Origin: an uncultured Collinsella sp.
GTDB lineage: Bacteria; Actinomycetota; Coriobacteriia; Coriobacteriales; Coriobacteriaceae
DNA: 64,000 bases
Direction: 5' to 3'
NCBI GenBank assembly: GCA_900541675.1
Contig: UQKU01000002.1
Span: 56,273 to 120,272, forward strand
Numbering within the stretch: the first letter of the stretch is position 1; the number at the start of each line of letters is the position of its first letter. This document shows, in pieces, positions 9,801 through 16,630 of this stretch. Made by a program: the position numbers and the translations under genes. Under the pieces are notes generated by a model, which saw only the letters and a list, made by a program, of their open reading frames with translations, made no database searches and was not told the origin of the DNA.

Positions 9801-10481
9801 GGCGAAGGTGATCGATGTGAGCGCAGCGCTTCCCATACCCGTAAGGCTTACGACATTTTTGTCGTCGATGGTCGAGGGCACCTCCAACGTGGTAATGCCC
9901 GCGTCGCCATACTCGATAGAAATTTCGTTGGTGAGGCTATCAATCGAGAAGTAGTACTGCGCGGGGGTCTGCTCGCCGGCCACGTAGCCATCGTCGTATT
10001 CGTCCTTTACGCCCGTGGCGCCCTTCGAGGTCATCCAGAGCCCAAGATCCTCATTCCAGGTTGCTTCGGCTTCGGCGGTCTCCTCCTGCTTCTGCCGTTC
10101 GGCGAGCTCCTTGCCCTCGACAAGATCGGTGGCAAGCGTACCCGCAGGTGTGCTCTCGGTCTGCCCGGCGCCCGTCAAGCCCGCCGCCGATGCAATCTCG
10201 GAGGCCGGGGGCGCAGGGGTGTCACCGGTATCGAGCACCGTGGGGTCGGCAGCGCCGGCATCGGGCGCGGGGTCGGCGGAAGCAGAGTCTGACGTTTGGA
10301 CGTCAGCCGAATCGGCGGGAGCGGCGTCGGCTGCTTGGCCGTTATCCGTCTGCACAAAAGTGCCGTCGGTGGTGAGGGTCTCGGCAAACGCGCCCGCGGG
10401 CAACGAGCCCGTCACCATGGTGAGGGTCACCGCGGCAACGGTCAGGCGGCGGCAAAGCGCTCGAACAGTAGTCCACCTCAT
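3867..10481 (-). CDS. Giant BspA-like LRR surface protein with C-terminal sortase-type anchor
   Basis: A 2204-residue secreted protein. ATG 10481 follows GGAAAGGA and begins MRWTTVRALC with a signal peptide ending near AGAFAE; an upstream GTG start (10505) is unlikely. A Thr/Ala/Asp-rich linker precedes LRR_5/BspA-type repeats (about residues 170-430, recurring IERNAFDGCS and ALPDSVEEL patterns). Later come a helical acidic middle region, a carboxypeptidase-regulatory-like segment, an Ig-like Big_1-type segment, a chitobiase-C-terminal-like domain (TIWYTTND) and a Pro/Gly linker. The end is LAGTGD, a hydrophobic stretch and KRRKR, a variant LPxTG sorting signal. Probably an adhesin or host-polymer-binding protein; the class B sortase at 41723-42721 is a possible anchor enzyme. 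Confidence 0.85.
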   Translation of the reverse strand: MRWTTVRALCRRLTVAAVTLTMVTGSLPAGAFAETLTTDGTFVQTDNGQAADAAPADSADVQTSDSASADPAPDAGAADPTVLDTGDTPAPPASEIASAAGLTGAGQTESTPAGTLATDLVEGKELAERQKQEETAEAEATWNEDLGLWMTSKGATGVKDEYDDGYVAGEQTPAQYYFSIDSLTNEISIEYGDAGITTLEVPSTIDDKNVVSLTGMGSAALTSITFAPNSHVRSVGGLGGSSIKEIALPDSVEELKSYAFYKSKTLQTVTWPNNAAFTTIPEQAFKECEQLDDKVVATLPPSVKTIDYLAFAYCGVPQFYVSDTTVLTFTQINVPGTVERIERNAFDGCSHVSSVTIGDGVKYIGAHAFASLDPAIAGKEIVLPKSVEMIEWGAFENTRYGNETNHNAVALRVMNPDLQFGEAGYSGDYNERVTIDGVTYAIPFSEGQTIYAYATDSAGNPSMVKKLADAVADRKDSVDSSKPAYTFEWMGEAAQVTGKLPQGAAAVLVQAGQSTPLAVGDDGSFTADALSKTAATLRISLSGYYDMVLARPGDQMTGTWNIGDIKAEDFTKIPASRAIELNVGYLEPIVGQDKTERIELDSLDNIDLTVKSGGKTLKPAKGDKENDFRIQGTALVVSQTIADADQDLEITLEPKDSLRLGGATATVKPSAGKVDIDLKPWGTATVTTKGDYQGANRVLVFRTSDGKLVADGVTYLMGYEDDGTTPIMKAETPRLKAGSYTIVAFNKTSYDIQATSYSTFSRLGLTVGKHIAQKQVKIEDGKQLDVTLDVPTFDVETYRAERGLTAGSVIADSSAVVGVETELRIHYELKDSQAAKIEIPLAKDAVEEVSAGSREAGASSEAMWANATWEGDNLVLNMTKNAGADVFVRFKPKAAGTYAISPLITLGEVTLPLGSTTLEVSGSRIEVDNTDVHSLLGNVAYVYAAPGKSVQLTVGTGSSAAKYTGKTNKLGRAKIEYDLPQDTLAAERVTLEARVGSTDVAAAAAEVTARNYVRYVPGASVWNFGVTYRGGTQNLVKDGKETGKSLWTFHHLPQKKNAYWTFDITLEVGNEEAADTLDLYVDCMDGKTVTIPLTQKSREGTRVRYVAEYVDEGYLKLLDEFNKANDSTYVNCGNFEQIFMPQTYRISNAQLMTMLSFDANASAKKHSAAAEERQQEFSNAVQQWHEYMMDNSFNDVDEAFNDAIDQMVADAFAEEDEGGKEDEAQGGAARKARRAPAASDGEGDDAGNDEAAQFAAELKAAVGGSAALLTQQGDSYGVNVDKMIFEDAYGTSEDWYQELAAAQGSNAADAAAIKELVDHASRAEFIAQQAEDLVGQSMGIGRLNQYGSWNDATAAALNKCAGIKASEYNGQSTSGFNDLGQALGSSLSYKAADDDTVKGFKVAAPDGDETAYIESEFIENSNNNKNQALLFNSIAMQCDILDNLYDNWNVVHSLNNSKVRGWLMAWKRNGDVSAHMKLIRTIRSLKSYKIECEMFGQVFKTDAWKAAGQAFPAATQGIGIFTGIYGVNDASKNWENVNVRMQKVKGEREGYELQHTRLLAKPEKTEDDWKCIYALRDAMEKARAFEDLLYRQLCHDSTDVAVGSIMTIAGVLTAGSAGTVVGAAYDAASTSVGSERAIKLTNAECAYDVACEQVERACQNRITVNWGELTDSEVYKANKDGLISDEKMQSIFEARYRNVAAKAAPDPAGVVYEGLLSNTVEGATVELWSADDAAGTNAVRWDAEEYEQDNPLATGAGGAYNWNTPTGWYQVRVTKDGYEEARSAWLRVPPIQTEVNIGLVSTAAPGVASAHAYTDCIEVEFAQYMDASDDALVALCAQGLGDVTYTWLDKQDDPNGKPLSRVLRIRYADAREAGSTVAFELDGARNYAGTAMARWASGELVVGVRADKLKLNVEQAVTMLDGGDFGLVAHVTDKAGKPFAGAKVSVGLESSAICSVDATQAVTGEDGAATFVLHGALPGLTTLTAAVDGTALSKQVDVRVSAEAVRPARPVATIGATTFGAWSPKENYITVPKGTKLELSAEDGTTIWYTTNDTCPCRDEGRVKYTEPIALDSNMYVRIAAQRPGMSYSEYSERLNITITVTDEAAPDPEPEPTPEPDPAPGDGEQGGGADGSGGSGVPAGGSASTTTTVTTNKSKGKGKNGKKSGGTELAGTGDSAAMTVAALGIAGATVAAAGVAATKRRKR

Positions 10482-10541
10482 GGTCGTTCCTTTCCTGCAA
10501 ACCAAAAGTCATCCAGCGTAATCGTCGTCCAAAAACAAAGC

Positions 10542-10575
10542 GAACGGTAGGTTCATATATACGAACCTACCGTTC
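10542..10575. promoter_or_regulatory. 13-bp inverted repeat upstream of the giant surface-protein gene
   Basis: GAACGGTAGGTTC (10542-10554) and its perfect reverse complement (10563-10575) flank 8 bp. The inner part TAGGTTC-N8-GAACCTA and the flanking CTACCTGCG recur at 12957-12991 upstream of the second surface-protein gene. It lies about 60 bp before the start codon and may be a shared operator or a leader hairpin. Confidence 0.65.
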
Positions 10576-10584
10576 TACCTGCGC

Positions 10585-10897
10585 AAACCGCCACAAAGGG
10601 GACAGGCACCTTTGTGGTGGTTTGGGACTTGGTCGGCCAGTTTTTCTCAATCTGTAACAGTTAAGCCCTGTTGAGCATCGTAGTTGTTACAGATCGAGAT
10701 ATTGCGCCAGCCGCCTCCGCTTTGTCTCAACCTGTAACAGTTAGAGACCAAATTCCCCGCTACGTGTTACAGATCGAGACATTAGATTGGCGGCCGAACA
10801 GTTCGTCTCAATCTGTAACATCTAGAGCCGTTTTGGGCAGTTTGGTGTTACAGTTTGAGATTTTGCTGAGGCCGAGAACGAGAGCCGTCACCCAGCT
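10585..10897. repeat. 313-bp duplicated block, copy 2
   Basis: Same length and order as 3554-3866: GGGGACAG palindrome (10585-10623), six-site array, then the stop codon of the neighbouring minus-strand surface-protein gene. It also forms part of the upstream region of the giant gene, so the two genes and blocks alternate in tandem. Confidence 0.85.
10645..10860. repeat. Array of six 15-bp sites in alternating orientation, copy 2
   Basis: Sites at 10645, 10685, 10725, 10765, 10806 and 10846 (15 bp each) repeat the 40/40/40/41/40 spacing of the first array. The third site has TCTCAACCTGTAACA and the sixth TGTTACAGTTTGAGA. The spacers are also conserved between the two arrays. Confidence 0.9.
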
Positions 10898-12859
10898 CTA
10901 ATGCTCGCGGCGCTTGGTCGCGGCGAGGCCGGCGGCGGCCACGGTTGCGCCGGCGATGCCTAGGGCGGCGACCGTCATCGCGGTGGTATCCCCCGTGGTA
11001 GCCAGGACAGCATCGCCCTTCTTGGCCGGCGTGGTTTTCTCAACCGTCTTGGTCGTGGTAGTTGTCGCGACCGGCTTGGCCGCGGGCTTGGCCGCGGGCT
11101 TCACCCCAGGCTGCGGCGTCGGCTTGGGATCCGGCGTAGGCAGCGGATCGGGGGTCGGCGTGGCTTCAGGCGTAAAGGTCAGATCGGTGTTGAGCCACAG
11201 GGTGTAGATCCAACCGCTGTCCTCATCGGATACGCTGTCCGCGACCTGGTAGCCGCACTCCTGGCCGTTGATCACCAGCTTGGTGTCGGACGTGAAGTAG
11301 AAGCCGCGCGCGGACTTGAGGTAGATGCCGTAGCGATAGGTCACGCCAGGCTTAAAGGCGTCGATGTGGTTCGTAATGTTCTGATCCCAGAACTCCTGAG
11401 AGTTCACTTCGCTGCCGTCGCTGCCCGTCCAGAACTCACACTGAGGAAGGGAGTTGGAACCCGTCGGAACATTCGCCGTAAAGACTGGCCTATCGCCCAC
11501 CTTGAAGGTGGTCGTGGCGCCGTTGATCTCGATAACGTCGATGGCCCGCCATTCGTCGATCGGCTGCTCGCACAGCATATTGTCGGCGTTTGGCGCGAAG
11601 ACGCCGTTGACGGTCTTGATGTGGTGCGCCCAATGACCGTTGACGTACATCATGCAGTCATCGGCCACGGTATTGTCGCCCTTGAGCCTCAGCTCAACGG
11701 AGTACATGTAGAACTTGCCCTCTTCGAAGTGTTCGATCCTCCTCGCGCCCGTCGGATACTTGGCAGGGTCGGAATACCAGAAGGCAACGGGCGTGAGCTC
11801 CGCAGGGTCGCTGCCATCCATCTCCTCCCAGCACTCATACGCGATCTCGTACTTGTCGGCATCGGCAACGGGGATCGTCGCGGTCGCGCGCGGCGCCTCG
11901 CCGGGCGCGTAGTCGGTCTTCACGTCGTTGACGTTCAGGTTATGGAGGGCTTCGTTTTCCGATGCAACAAGCGTAATTTCACTATTGATGACGTAGCGGA
12001 GGTAATAATCGTACCTGGTTTCGTTGACGATAGTCGAGCTGCCTTCATAGTCAGTTCCGGTATACTCCAGTGCCGAGCCAATATAGAGAGCCTCATTGCG
12101 CGTGAGTCGATACGAGCCGTCTGCCGCGCCACCCGTAAAGGTCAGCGTCAGCCTCATGTGATCGCCAGCGGGTTCGAAGCGAGCCGTCACGTCGGACATG
12201 GATGCATCCTGAACTTCGACCAGAGTGCCCGAAGCGGCATCGGCCCTGTAGTACTTAACCTCGACGACTTCGCTCGCAAGCGCTTCTGGAATGCCACCCT
12301 CAACATCGGGAAAATCATAGGTATACGACTGGCCCTTTTCGAGTGTGACATTGCTCGGAAGCGCGCAGTCCGTGTAGCGGGGAACCACGGTCGTATTGAC
12401 CCTAACGTCGCTGCCGCCAACAACATCGGTCACACCGCAGGGCATGATGGCGTCATTCGCCGGCGTGGCGGCGTTGTCGCTGGGAGTTTTTTGTTCAGCG
12501 GGTGCCGCATCGTTGGATTCATCGGTAGCGCCAGTCGGGGCCGTCTGCTGAGGCGCAGCGGTGGCTTGCGCCGCCGGAGCAGCATCGGTTGCAGGCGCGG
12601 TCGAAGCAGCTGGTGCGGTCGTTGCGGCCGTATCCTCCGCAACCGTCGGCGTCACCGGAGCCGCGGCAACCTCGTCCATCGCACCGACGGGATCGGCGCA
12701 TTCCGTCGCCAGCGCCACGCTCGGCAGCAGCAACTGACCAACCATAAGCGCACACGCGCCGGCGCAAGCTATTTTGGCACCCACACAACGCCAGGTACCG
12801 TGAACCAGCGAGCAGGTGGACTCACGTTGAGCTTGCTTGTCAAAGTGGCTTACGTTCAT
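10898..12859 (-). CDS. Secreted surface protein with C-terminal sortase-type anchor
   Basis: A 653-residue protein starting at ATG 12859, preceded by AAGGAGG; the open frame to 12943 runs into a palindrome and is not coding. The signal segment near residues 28-50 (MVGQLLLPSVALA) is followed by a long Ala/Thr/Pro-rich linker to about residue 140, then beta-rich extracellular domains with no family I recognise. A Pro-rich DPLPTPDPKPTPQP spacer leads to LATTGD, a hydrophobic stretch and KRREH. The last 28 residues are nearly the same as in the giant protein at 3867-10481, so the two share an anchor and probably an export/attachment route. Confidence 0.8.
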   Translation of the reverse strand: MNVSHFDKQAQRESTCSLVHGTWRCVGAKIACAGACALMVGQLLLPSVALATECADPVGAMDEVAAAPVTPTVAEDTAATTAPAASTAPATDAAPAAQATAAPQQTAPTGATDESNDAAPAEQKTPSDNAATPANDAIMPCGVTDVVGGSDVRVNTTVVPRYTDCALPSNVTLEKGQSYTYDFPDVEGGIPEALASEVVEVKYYRADAASGTLVEVQDASMSDVTARFEPAGDHMRLTLTFTGGAADGSYRLTRNEALYIGSALEYTGTDYEGSSTIVNETRYDYYLRYVINSEITLVASENEALHNLNVNDVKTDYAPGEAPRATATIPVADADKYEIAYECWEEMDGSDPAELTPVAFWYSDPAKYPTGARRIEHFEEGKFYMYSVELRLKGDNTVADDCMMYVNGHWAHHIKTVNGVFAPNADNMLCEQPIDEWRAIDVIEINGATTTFKVGDRPVFTANVPTGSNSLPQCEFWTGSDGSEVNSQEFWDQNITNHIDAFKPGVTYRYGIYLKSARGFYFTSDTKLVINGQECGYQVADSVSDEDSGWIYTLWLNTDLTFTPEATPTPDPLPTPDPKPTPQPGVKPAAKPAAKPVATTTTTKTVEKTTPAKKGDAVLATTGDTTAMTVAALGIAGATVAAAGLAATKRREH

Positions 12860-12885
12860 AACGGCCTCCTTGGTCGTAGGGATAT

Positions 12886-12920
12886 ACCACCACAAAGGTG
12901 CCTGTCCCCTTTGTGGTGGT
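12886..12920. repeat. GGGGACAG palindrome in the leader of the second surface-protein gene
   Basis: ACCACCACAAAGG and CCTTTGTGGTGGT arms surround TGCCTGTCC. The same element occurs at 14500-14534 and, in the other orientation, at 3554-3592 and 10585-10623. Here it lies 27 bp upstream of the start codon, so it may sit in the transcript leader. Confidence 0.75.
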
Positions 12921-12956
12921 CCTGTACCACCAAGATGTGCCAAATGACTCCATATG

Positions 12957-12982
12957 CCTAGGTTCGTAGATGTGAACCTAGG
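12957..12982. promoter_or_regulatory. 9-bp inverted repeat shared with the upstream region of the giant surface-protein gene
   Basis: CCTAGGTTC (12957-12965) and GAACCTAGG (12974-12982) flank 8 bp, followed by CTACCTGCG, as at 10542-10584. It lies between the divergent surface-protein and LuxR-family genes and could serve both. Confidence 0.6.
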
Positions 12983-13085
12983 CCTCTACCTGCGGTTTAA
13001 TTCAATATGATTTCGCCATCGCCACACTCGTCCCGGGAACGCTACAATCGAGGACACGATTATTCGTCCACCCAAAGGACCGTCC

Positions 13086-14492
13086 TTGAACCTGAGCAGG
13101 TCTAAAATCAACGCGCTTCTGGCACTCGCGCTCTTCACCTTCGCCTTCCTTGCCGCCGAGTTTCGCTTCGACGTCAACGTCGGGCTGCTCGCCGGTGCCG
13201 AACGCGTTGTAATCGCACAGGGCTTTATTCTGGGTGCGAGCGTGCTCGGCTTTATCGGATACGCGCCGCTGCTCGGGCTCGCACAGCGCAAGGGCCACTC
13301 ACTGGCAGCCGTCAACGCCGCCGCCGTCCCTATCGTCATCGTGGGCCTGACCCAAATTCAGTTCCCTACGGCCCCGCTTGCCCTCGAGATTCTGGGCTGC
13401 ATCGCATTCTTTGGACTCGGACTGTTAGGCGCCGCAGCGCACCACGCCTTTTCGTTGGCATTCCAGGGTGACCCAAAACTCGCCACTGGAGCGGGAGCAG
13501 CCTATGCTGCCGGCATCCTGACGCAGTTCGTCACCAACCTGATTGATTGCGGCGGCATCGTCGAGCTCATCATTCTTGGCGCGGCAACGATCGCCATCTC
13601 CGCCCTCAGCGTCGTTCCCCAAAAGGCTGCCGAGAGCTCAAACCCCGCCATCAATCCCTTTGTCGAACCTTCGAACGCCCTCGCCAAGCAGGCATGTTGG
13701 GGCATCGCGCTCGTCATGATTCTTGCCTGCTTGTTCTCGACCCTCGACAACGTGGTCACGCTCTCCAACGCCCACGGCACCATCGCCGTACAGACCTGGC
13801 CGCGCCTCTTTTTGGCGGCAAGCGGCCTTGCCGCCGGTCTTATCTTTGACCTTGCCGAGCGCCGATACATGGGACTTGTCATGCTCGGCATCGCCGTACT
13901 CTCGACCATTTCCATCCTGGCCGTGGAGGCCGGCGCCGATCCCAACCTGGGCCTTGTCGTCTTTTACCTGAGCTCGGGCTTTTTCGTCACGTTCTTTACT
14001 GCCACCTTTACGCAGCTGGCACCGCACATGCATACGCCCGCCCTCTGGGCCGGCATGGGACGCGCCGCCAACAATGCATGCGCGTTCACTACGTCGGGCA
14101 TCTCGCTTGCTCTCGTGACCTCGGATAACGTTGCCCTCATTATGATCGGCGCGCTCATTTTGCTCGTCGCCGCCTGTGCGGCATTCGTGGCAGCCGGCCT
14201 GTTCCGCCTGCCCCAAACCGAGCAGGAGCGCGAGCGCGAGCAGCTGGCAGAAGAAGCGCTCGCCGCGCCCACCGTCGAGGAGCAGCGCCAGGCCTTCATC
14301 GCCAGCCATGCTCTCACCCCGCGCGAAGTCGACGTGCTCATAGCCGTGACTCAGGATGAACGCCCGCTCAAGCAGATCGCCGAGGAGCTTGGAATCTCGA
14401 TGCGCATGGTGCAGCGCCACCTGAGCTCCATCTACCAAAAGACCGACACGCAGACGCGCGCCGGTCTCACCAAGGCCTTCCCCTCAGCCTAA
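13086..14492 (+). CDS. LuxR-family transcriptional regulator with multipass membrane N-terminus
   Basis: 468 residues. About 360 residues form 10-12 hydrophobic segments resembling a transporter-like sensor. A charged linker (EQEREREQLAEEAL) leads to a C-terminal LuxR/FixJ helix-turn-helix with ALTPREVDVLIAV and LGISMRMVQRHLSSIYQKT. It starts with TTG 13086, six bases after AAAGGA. This membrane-sensor/LuxR fusion is frequent in Coriobacteriia. It is divergent from the surface-protein gene and faces the shared inverted repeat at 12957-12982, so it may control these surface proteins; that is inference. It contains no phosphoacceptor domain. Confidence 0.85.
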   Translation: MNLSRSKINALLALALFTFAFLAAEFRFDVNVGLLAGAERVVIAQGFILGASVLGFIGYAPLLGLAQRKGHSLAAVNAAAVPIVIVGLTQIQFPTAPLALEILGCIAFFGLGLLGAAAHHAFSLAFQGDPKLATGAGAAYAAGILTQFVTNLIDCGGIVELIILGAATIAISALSVVPQKAAESSNPAINPFVEPSNALAKQACWGIALVMILACLFSTLDNVVTLSNAHGTIAVQTWPRLFLAASGLAAGLIFDLAERRYMGLVMLGIAVLSTISILAVEAGADPNLGLVVFYLSSGFFVTFFTATFTQLAPHMHTPALWAGMGRAANNACAFTTSGISLALVTSDNVALIMIGALILLVAACAAFVAAGLFRLPQTEQEREREQLAEEALAAPTVEEQRQAFIASHALTPREVDVLIAVTQDERPLKQIAEELGISMRMVQRHLSSIYQKTDTQTRAGLTKAFPSA

Positions 14493-14499
14493 AACAAAA

Positions 14500-14534
14500 A
14501 CCACCACAAAGGTGCCTGTCCCCTTTGTGGTGGT
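14500..14534. repeat. GGGGACAG palindrome downstream of the LuxR gene
   Basis: Same 35-bp sequence as 12886-12920, placed 7 bp after the LuxR stop and 10 bp before the end of the convergent kinase-like gene. It could act as a bidirectional terminator. Confidence 0.75.
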
Positions 14535-14544
14535 CTTTGGTCGG

Positions 14545-15168
14545 TTAAGCCTCGAGTTGCGTCACTTTGTAGCGGTAGGCGGCGGCGATAACGTCTTTAC
14601 AGCCCTCGCGTCCCAACTTGGCGCGGTTGACGACGATGTCCTTACCACTCGTCATCTTCCACTTTCCGGCGCTGTAGCGCTTATAGAACGCCTCGCGCGC
14701 CTTCTGCTGCTGCTTGACCAGCTTGGCGCCCTTCTTTTTGTTAAGGCCGCGCTTCTTGCGCACGATCTCGACGCGGTCCTCAAAGGGTGCGGTCACCAAC
14801 ACGGCAATGTGGTTGGGGTTGTTACGCAGCAAGTAATCGGACAGACGGCCTTCGATAATGCAGCTCTCGGTCTCGCCCAGATCCAAAATCACCTGGCTCA
14901 TCTTTTGGAACAACTTGTCCGAGTACGAACGCGCATCGTAGCGGTCGGGCAGAAACGCCATGTTCTCCACGGCCAGGCGCTCGTCGTAGGCGGCCATCTT
15001 GTCGAGCGACTCGCCCGCGCGCAGCGACGCACGCACCAGCAGCTCGTTATCGTACAGCGGAATCCCCAACTCGTCGGCAAGCATGCGACCAATCTCGTGG
15101 CCCTCGGCGCCAAAGTCGCGCGCGATGGTAATGACCACAGGATTCTTCTTGTTCTCCAGATCGCTCAT
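14545..15168 (-). CDS. Cytidylate-kinase-like protein
   Basis: 207 residues with the PF13189-like start VVITIARDFGAEGHEIGRMLADELGIPLYDN, a P-loop variant in which the usual glycine/serine pattern is relaxed. Later conserved parts are CIIEGRLSDYLL and FEDRVEIV. Members of this family are predicted nucleotide kinases whose true substrate is mostly unknown. ATG 15168 follows AGAAAGGA; the open frame extending to 15213 enters a palindrome. A basic insert, KKRGLNKKKGAKLVKQQQK, lies in the second half. It adjoins the amino-acid transporter but is probably separately transcribed. Confidence 0.8.
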   Translation of the reverse strand: MSDLENKKNPVVITIARDFGAEGHEIGRMLADELGIPLYDNELLVRASLRAGESLDKMAAYDERLAVENMAFLPDRYDARSYSDKLFQKMSQVILDLGETESCIIEGRLSDYLLRNNPNHIAVLVTAPFEDRVEIVRKKRGLNKKKGAKLVKQQQKAREAFYKRYSAGKWKMTSGKDIVVNRAKLGREGCKDVIAAAYRYKVTQLEA

Positions 15169-15184
15169 CGCGATTCCTTTCTCT

Positions 15185-15215
15185 ATGTGACAAAGGGGCT
15201 GTCCCTTTGCCACAT
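15185..15215. repeat. Palindrome with GGGGCTGTCCC core
   Basis: ATGTG-A-CAAAGGG and CCCTTTG-C-CACAT arms around GCTGT, with one unpaired position opposite. It belongs to the variable-arm GGGACAG-like family and lies between the end of the ABC permease gene and the kinase-like start. Confidence 0.65.
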
Positions 15216-15216
15216 T

Positions 15217-15855
15217 CTACGCTGCCACCATTCGCCTCTGATATGCGCGGACCAGCAACGAGATACCAAAGTTGAGCACAAAGTACATCGCAAACACCAG
15301 GCCGTAGAGCATAAGCACCTGCGACAGATCGATCGCGTGGGCCATCACGACGTTTGCCGTGTACATGAGCTCGGCCACATTGATACCCGAAAGATACGAG
15401 CTGTCCTTGATGACGGTCGTGCACTGGCTAAACAGCGCCGGGATGATCGTCTTAAACGTCTGCGGCAGAATGATGTAGCGCATGGTGGCAAAGAAGCCAA
15501 AGCCCTGGCTCTGCGCTGCCTCAAACTGGCCGCGCGGAATCGAGTTGAGGCCGCCGCGTACAATCTCGGCCATAACAGCGCTGGTAAACAGCGTAAAGGC
15601 GATGGTCGAAATCACAATGTCCAAACCCTGCACCGTAAAGTAGATAAACAGGATCCACAGCAGGTTCGGCGTGCAACGGAACAGCTCGATATAGGCGCTC
15701 ACCAGAATACGGAACGGGCGGGGCGCATAGCTTTTAACAAGCGCCAGCACCGTGCCAAAGATGAGCGAGAAAAAGATCGACAGCGCCGAGATCTCGATTG
15801 TCTTAACAAAGCCGCCCCAAATGTAGAGCAGGTTGGTCGCGTTGAAGATTTCCAT
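15217..15855 (-). CDS. Polar amino-acid ABC transporter permease
   Basis: 212 residues, HisM/GlnP family (BPD_transp_1). Several membrane helices and the cytoplasmic EAA loop SIPRGQFEAAQSQGFGFFATMRYIILPQTFK are visible. It should pair with the permease at 15859-16605 to form the membrane channel. It is the last gene of a four-gene minus-strand operon (ATPase, binding protein, two permeases), three bases after the previous stop. Confidence 0.92.
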   Translation of the reverse strand: MEIFNATNLLYIWGGFVKTIEISALSIFFSLIFGTVLALVKSYAPRPFRILVSAYIELFRCTPNLLWILFIYFTVQGLDIVISTIAFTLFTSAVMAEIVRGGLNSIPRGQFEAAQSQGFGFFATMRYIILPQTFKTIIPALFSQCTTVIKDSSYLSGINVAELMYTANVVMAHAIDLSQVLMLYGLVFAMYFVLNFGISLLVRAYQRRMVAA

Positions 15856-15858
15856 GCG

Positions 15859-16605
15859 CTAGGCCTCCTCTACGTTGTCGAGCCCCAGCTCGGCCAGGCT
15901 CACGCCACGCGGACGCTCCTTGGAGCGGCGCTCGAGCCACTGCACCAGCATGGCGAGCGGAAAGCAGATGATGAAGTACATAAGGCAGCAGACGATGTAT
16001 CCCTGCAGGTAACCGTACAGACTCACAAAGTTGTCGGAGCGGTACATAAGGTCGCCGCCGGCCACGAGTGCGAGCACCGACGTGTTCTTGACCAGGTTGA
16101 GCGCCTGGTTGCACAGCGGCGGCAGGATGATCTTGAACGTCTGGGGCAGCACGATGTACCAGTAGGCCTGCGCACGGGTGAAGCCCTGGCTCTGCGCCGC
16201 CTCCATCTGACCACGCGGAACGGCCTCGATACCGGTGCGGATGACCTCCGAGATGTAGGCCGCGTGATACAGGCCCACGCCCAAGAAGCCCAGCACGAAC
16301 GGCGCGATGCGCACCGGCTGGCCGGCACCGGTTATGGCCTGCAAAAACTGCGGACCAGCCATGTACATAAAGAGCACCTGCACGGGCAACGGGGTGTTCT
16401 GGTAAAACTCCACGTACACGCGGCTTATGGCGCGCAGCACGCGCGAACGGGTGGTAGAGAACACGCCCAGCAGCGTGCCCAGCACCAGCGACAGCAGCAG
16501 ACCGGCAACGACCACCTGCAGCGTCACACCAAAGCCCTCCCAGAAGGGCCCCATGTTTTGAAATGTCGTCGACCAACGGTCGGCGTCAAATAATCCTTCG
16601 AGCAT
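15859..16605 (-). CDS. Polar amino-acid ABC transporter permease
   Basis: 248 residues of the HisM/GlnP family, with the EAA loop VPRGQMEAAQSQGFTRAQAYWYIVLPQTFK. ATG 16605 follows AAGGAAGGA; the frame continuing to 16674 overlaps the end of the binding-protein gene and is rejected as the start. Forms a heterodimeric channel with the next gene. The substrate is probably glutamine, glutamate or another polar amino acid, but the sequence does not decide. Confidence 0.92.
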   Translation of the reverse strand: MLEGLFDADRWSTTFQNMGPFWEGFGVTLQVVVAGLLLSLVLGTLLGVFSTTRSRVLRAISRVYVEFYQNTPLPVQVLFMYMAGPQFLQAITGAGQPVRIAPFVLGFLGVGLYHAAYISEVIRTGIEAVPRGQMEAAQSQGFTRAQAYWYIVLPQTFKIILPPLCNQALNLVKNTSVLALVAGGDLMYRSDNFVSLYGYLQGYIVCCLMYFIICFPLAMLVQWLERRSKERPRGVSLAELGLDNVEEA

Positions 16606-16630
16606 TTGATTCCTTCCTTGGACGATGCGC

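Noticed and set aside
12860..12943. N-terminal extension of the second surface protein
   Set aside because: It translates the GGGGACAG palindrome, and a strong AAGGAGG lies directly before ATG 12859 with a proper signal peptide after it.
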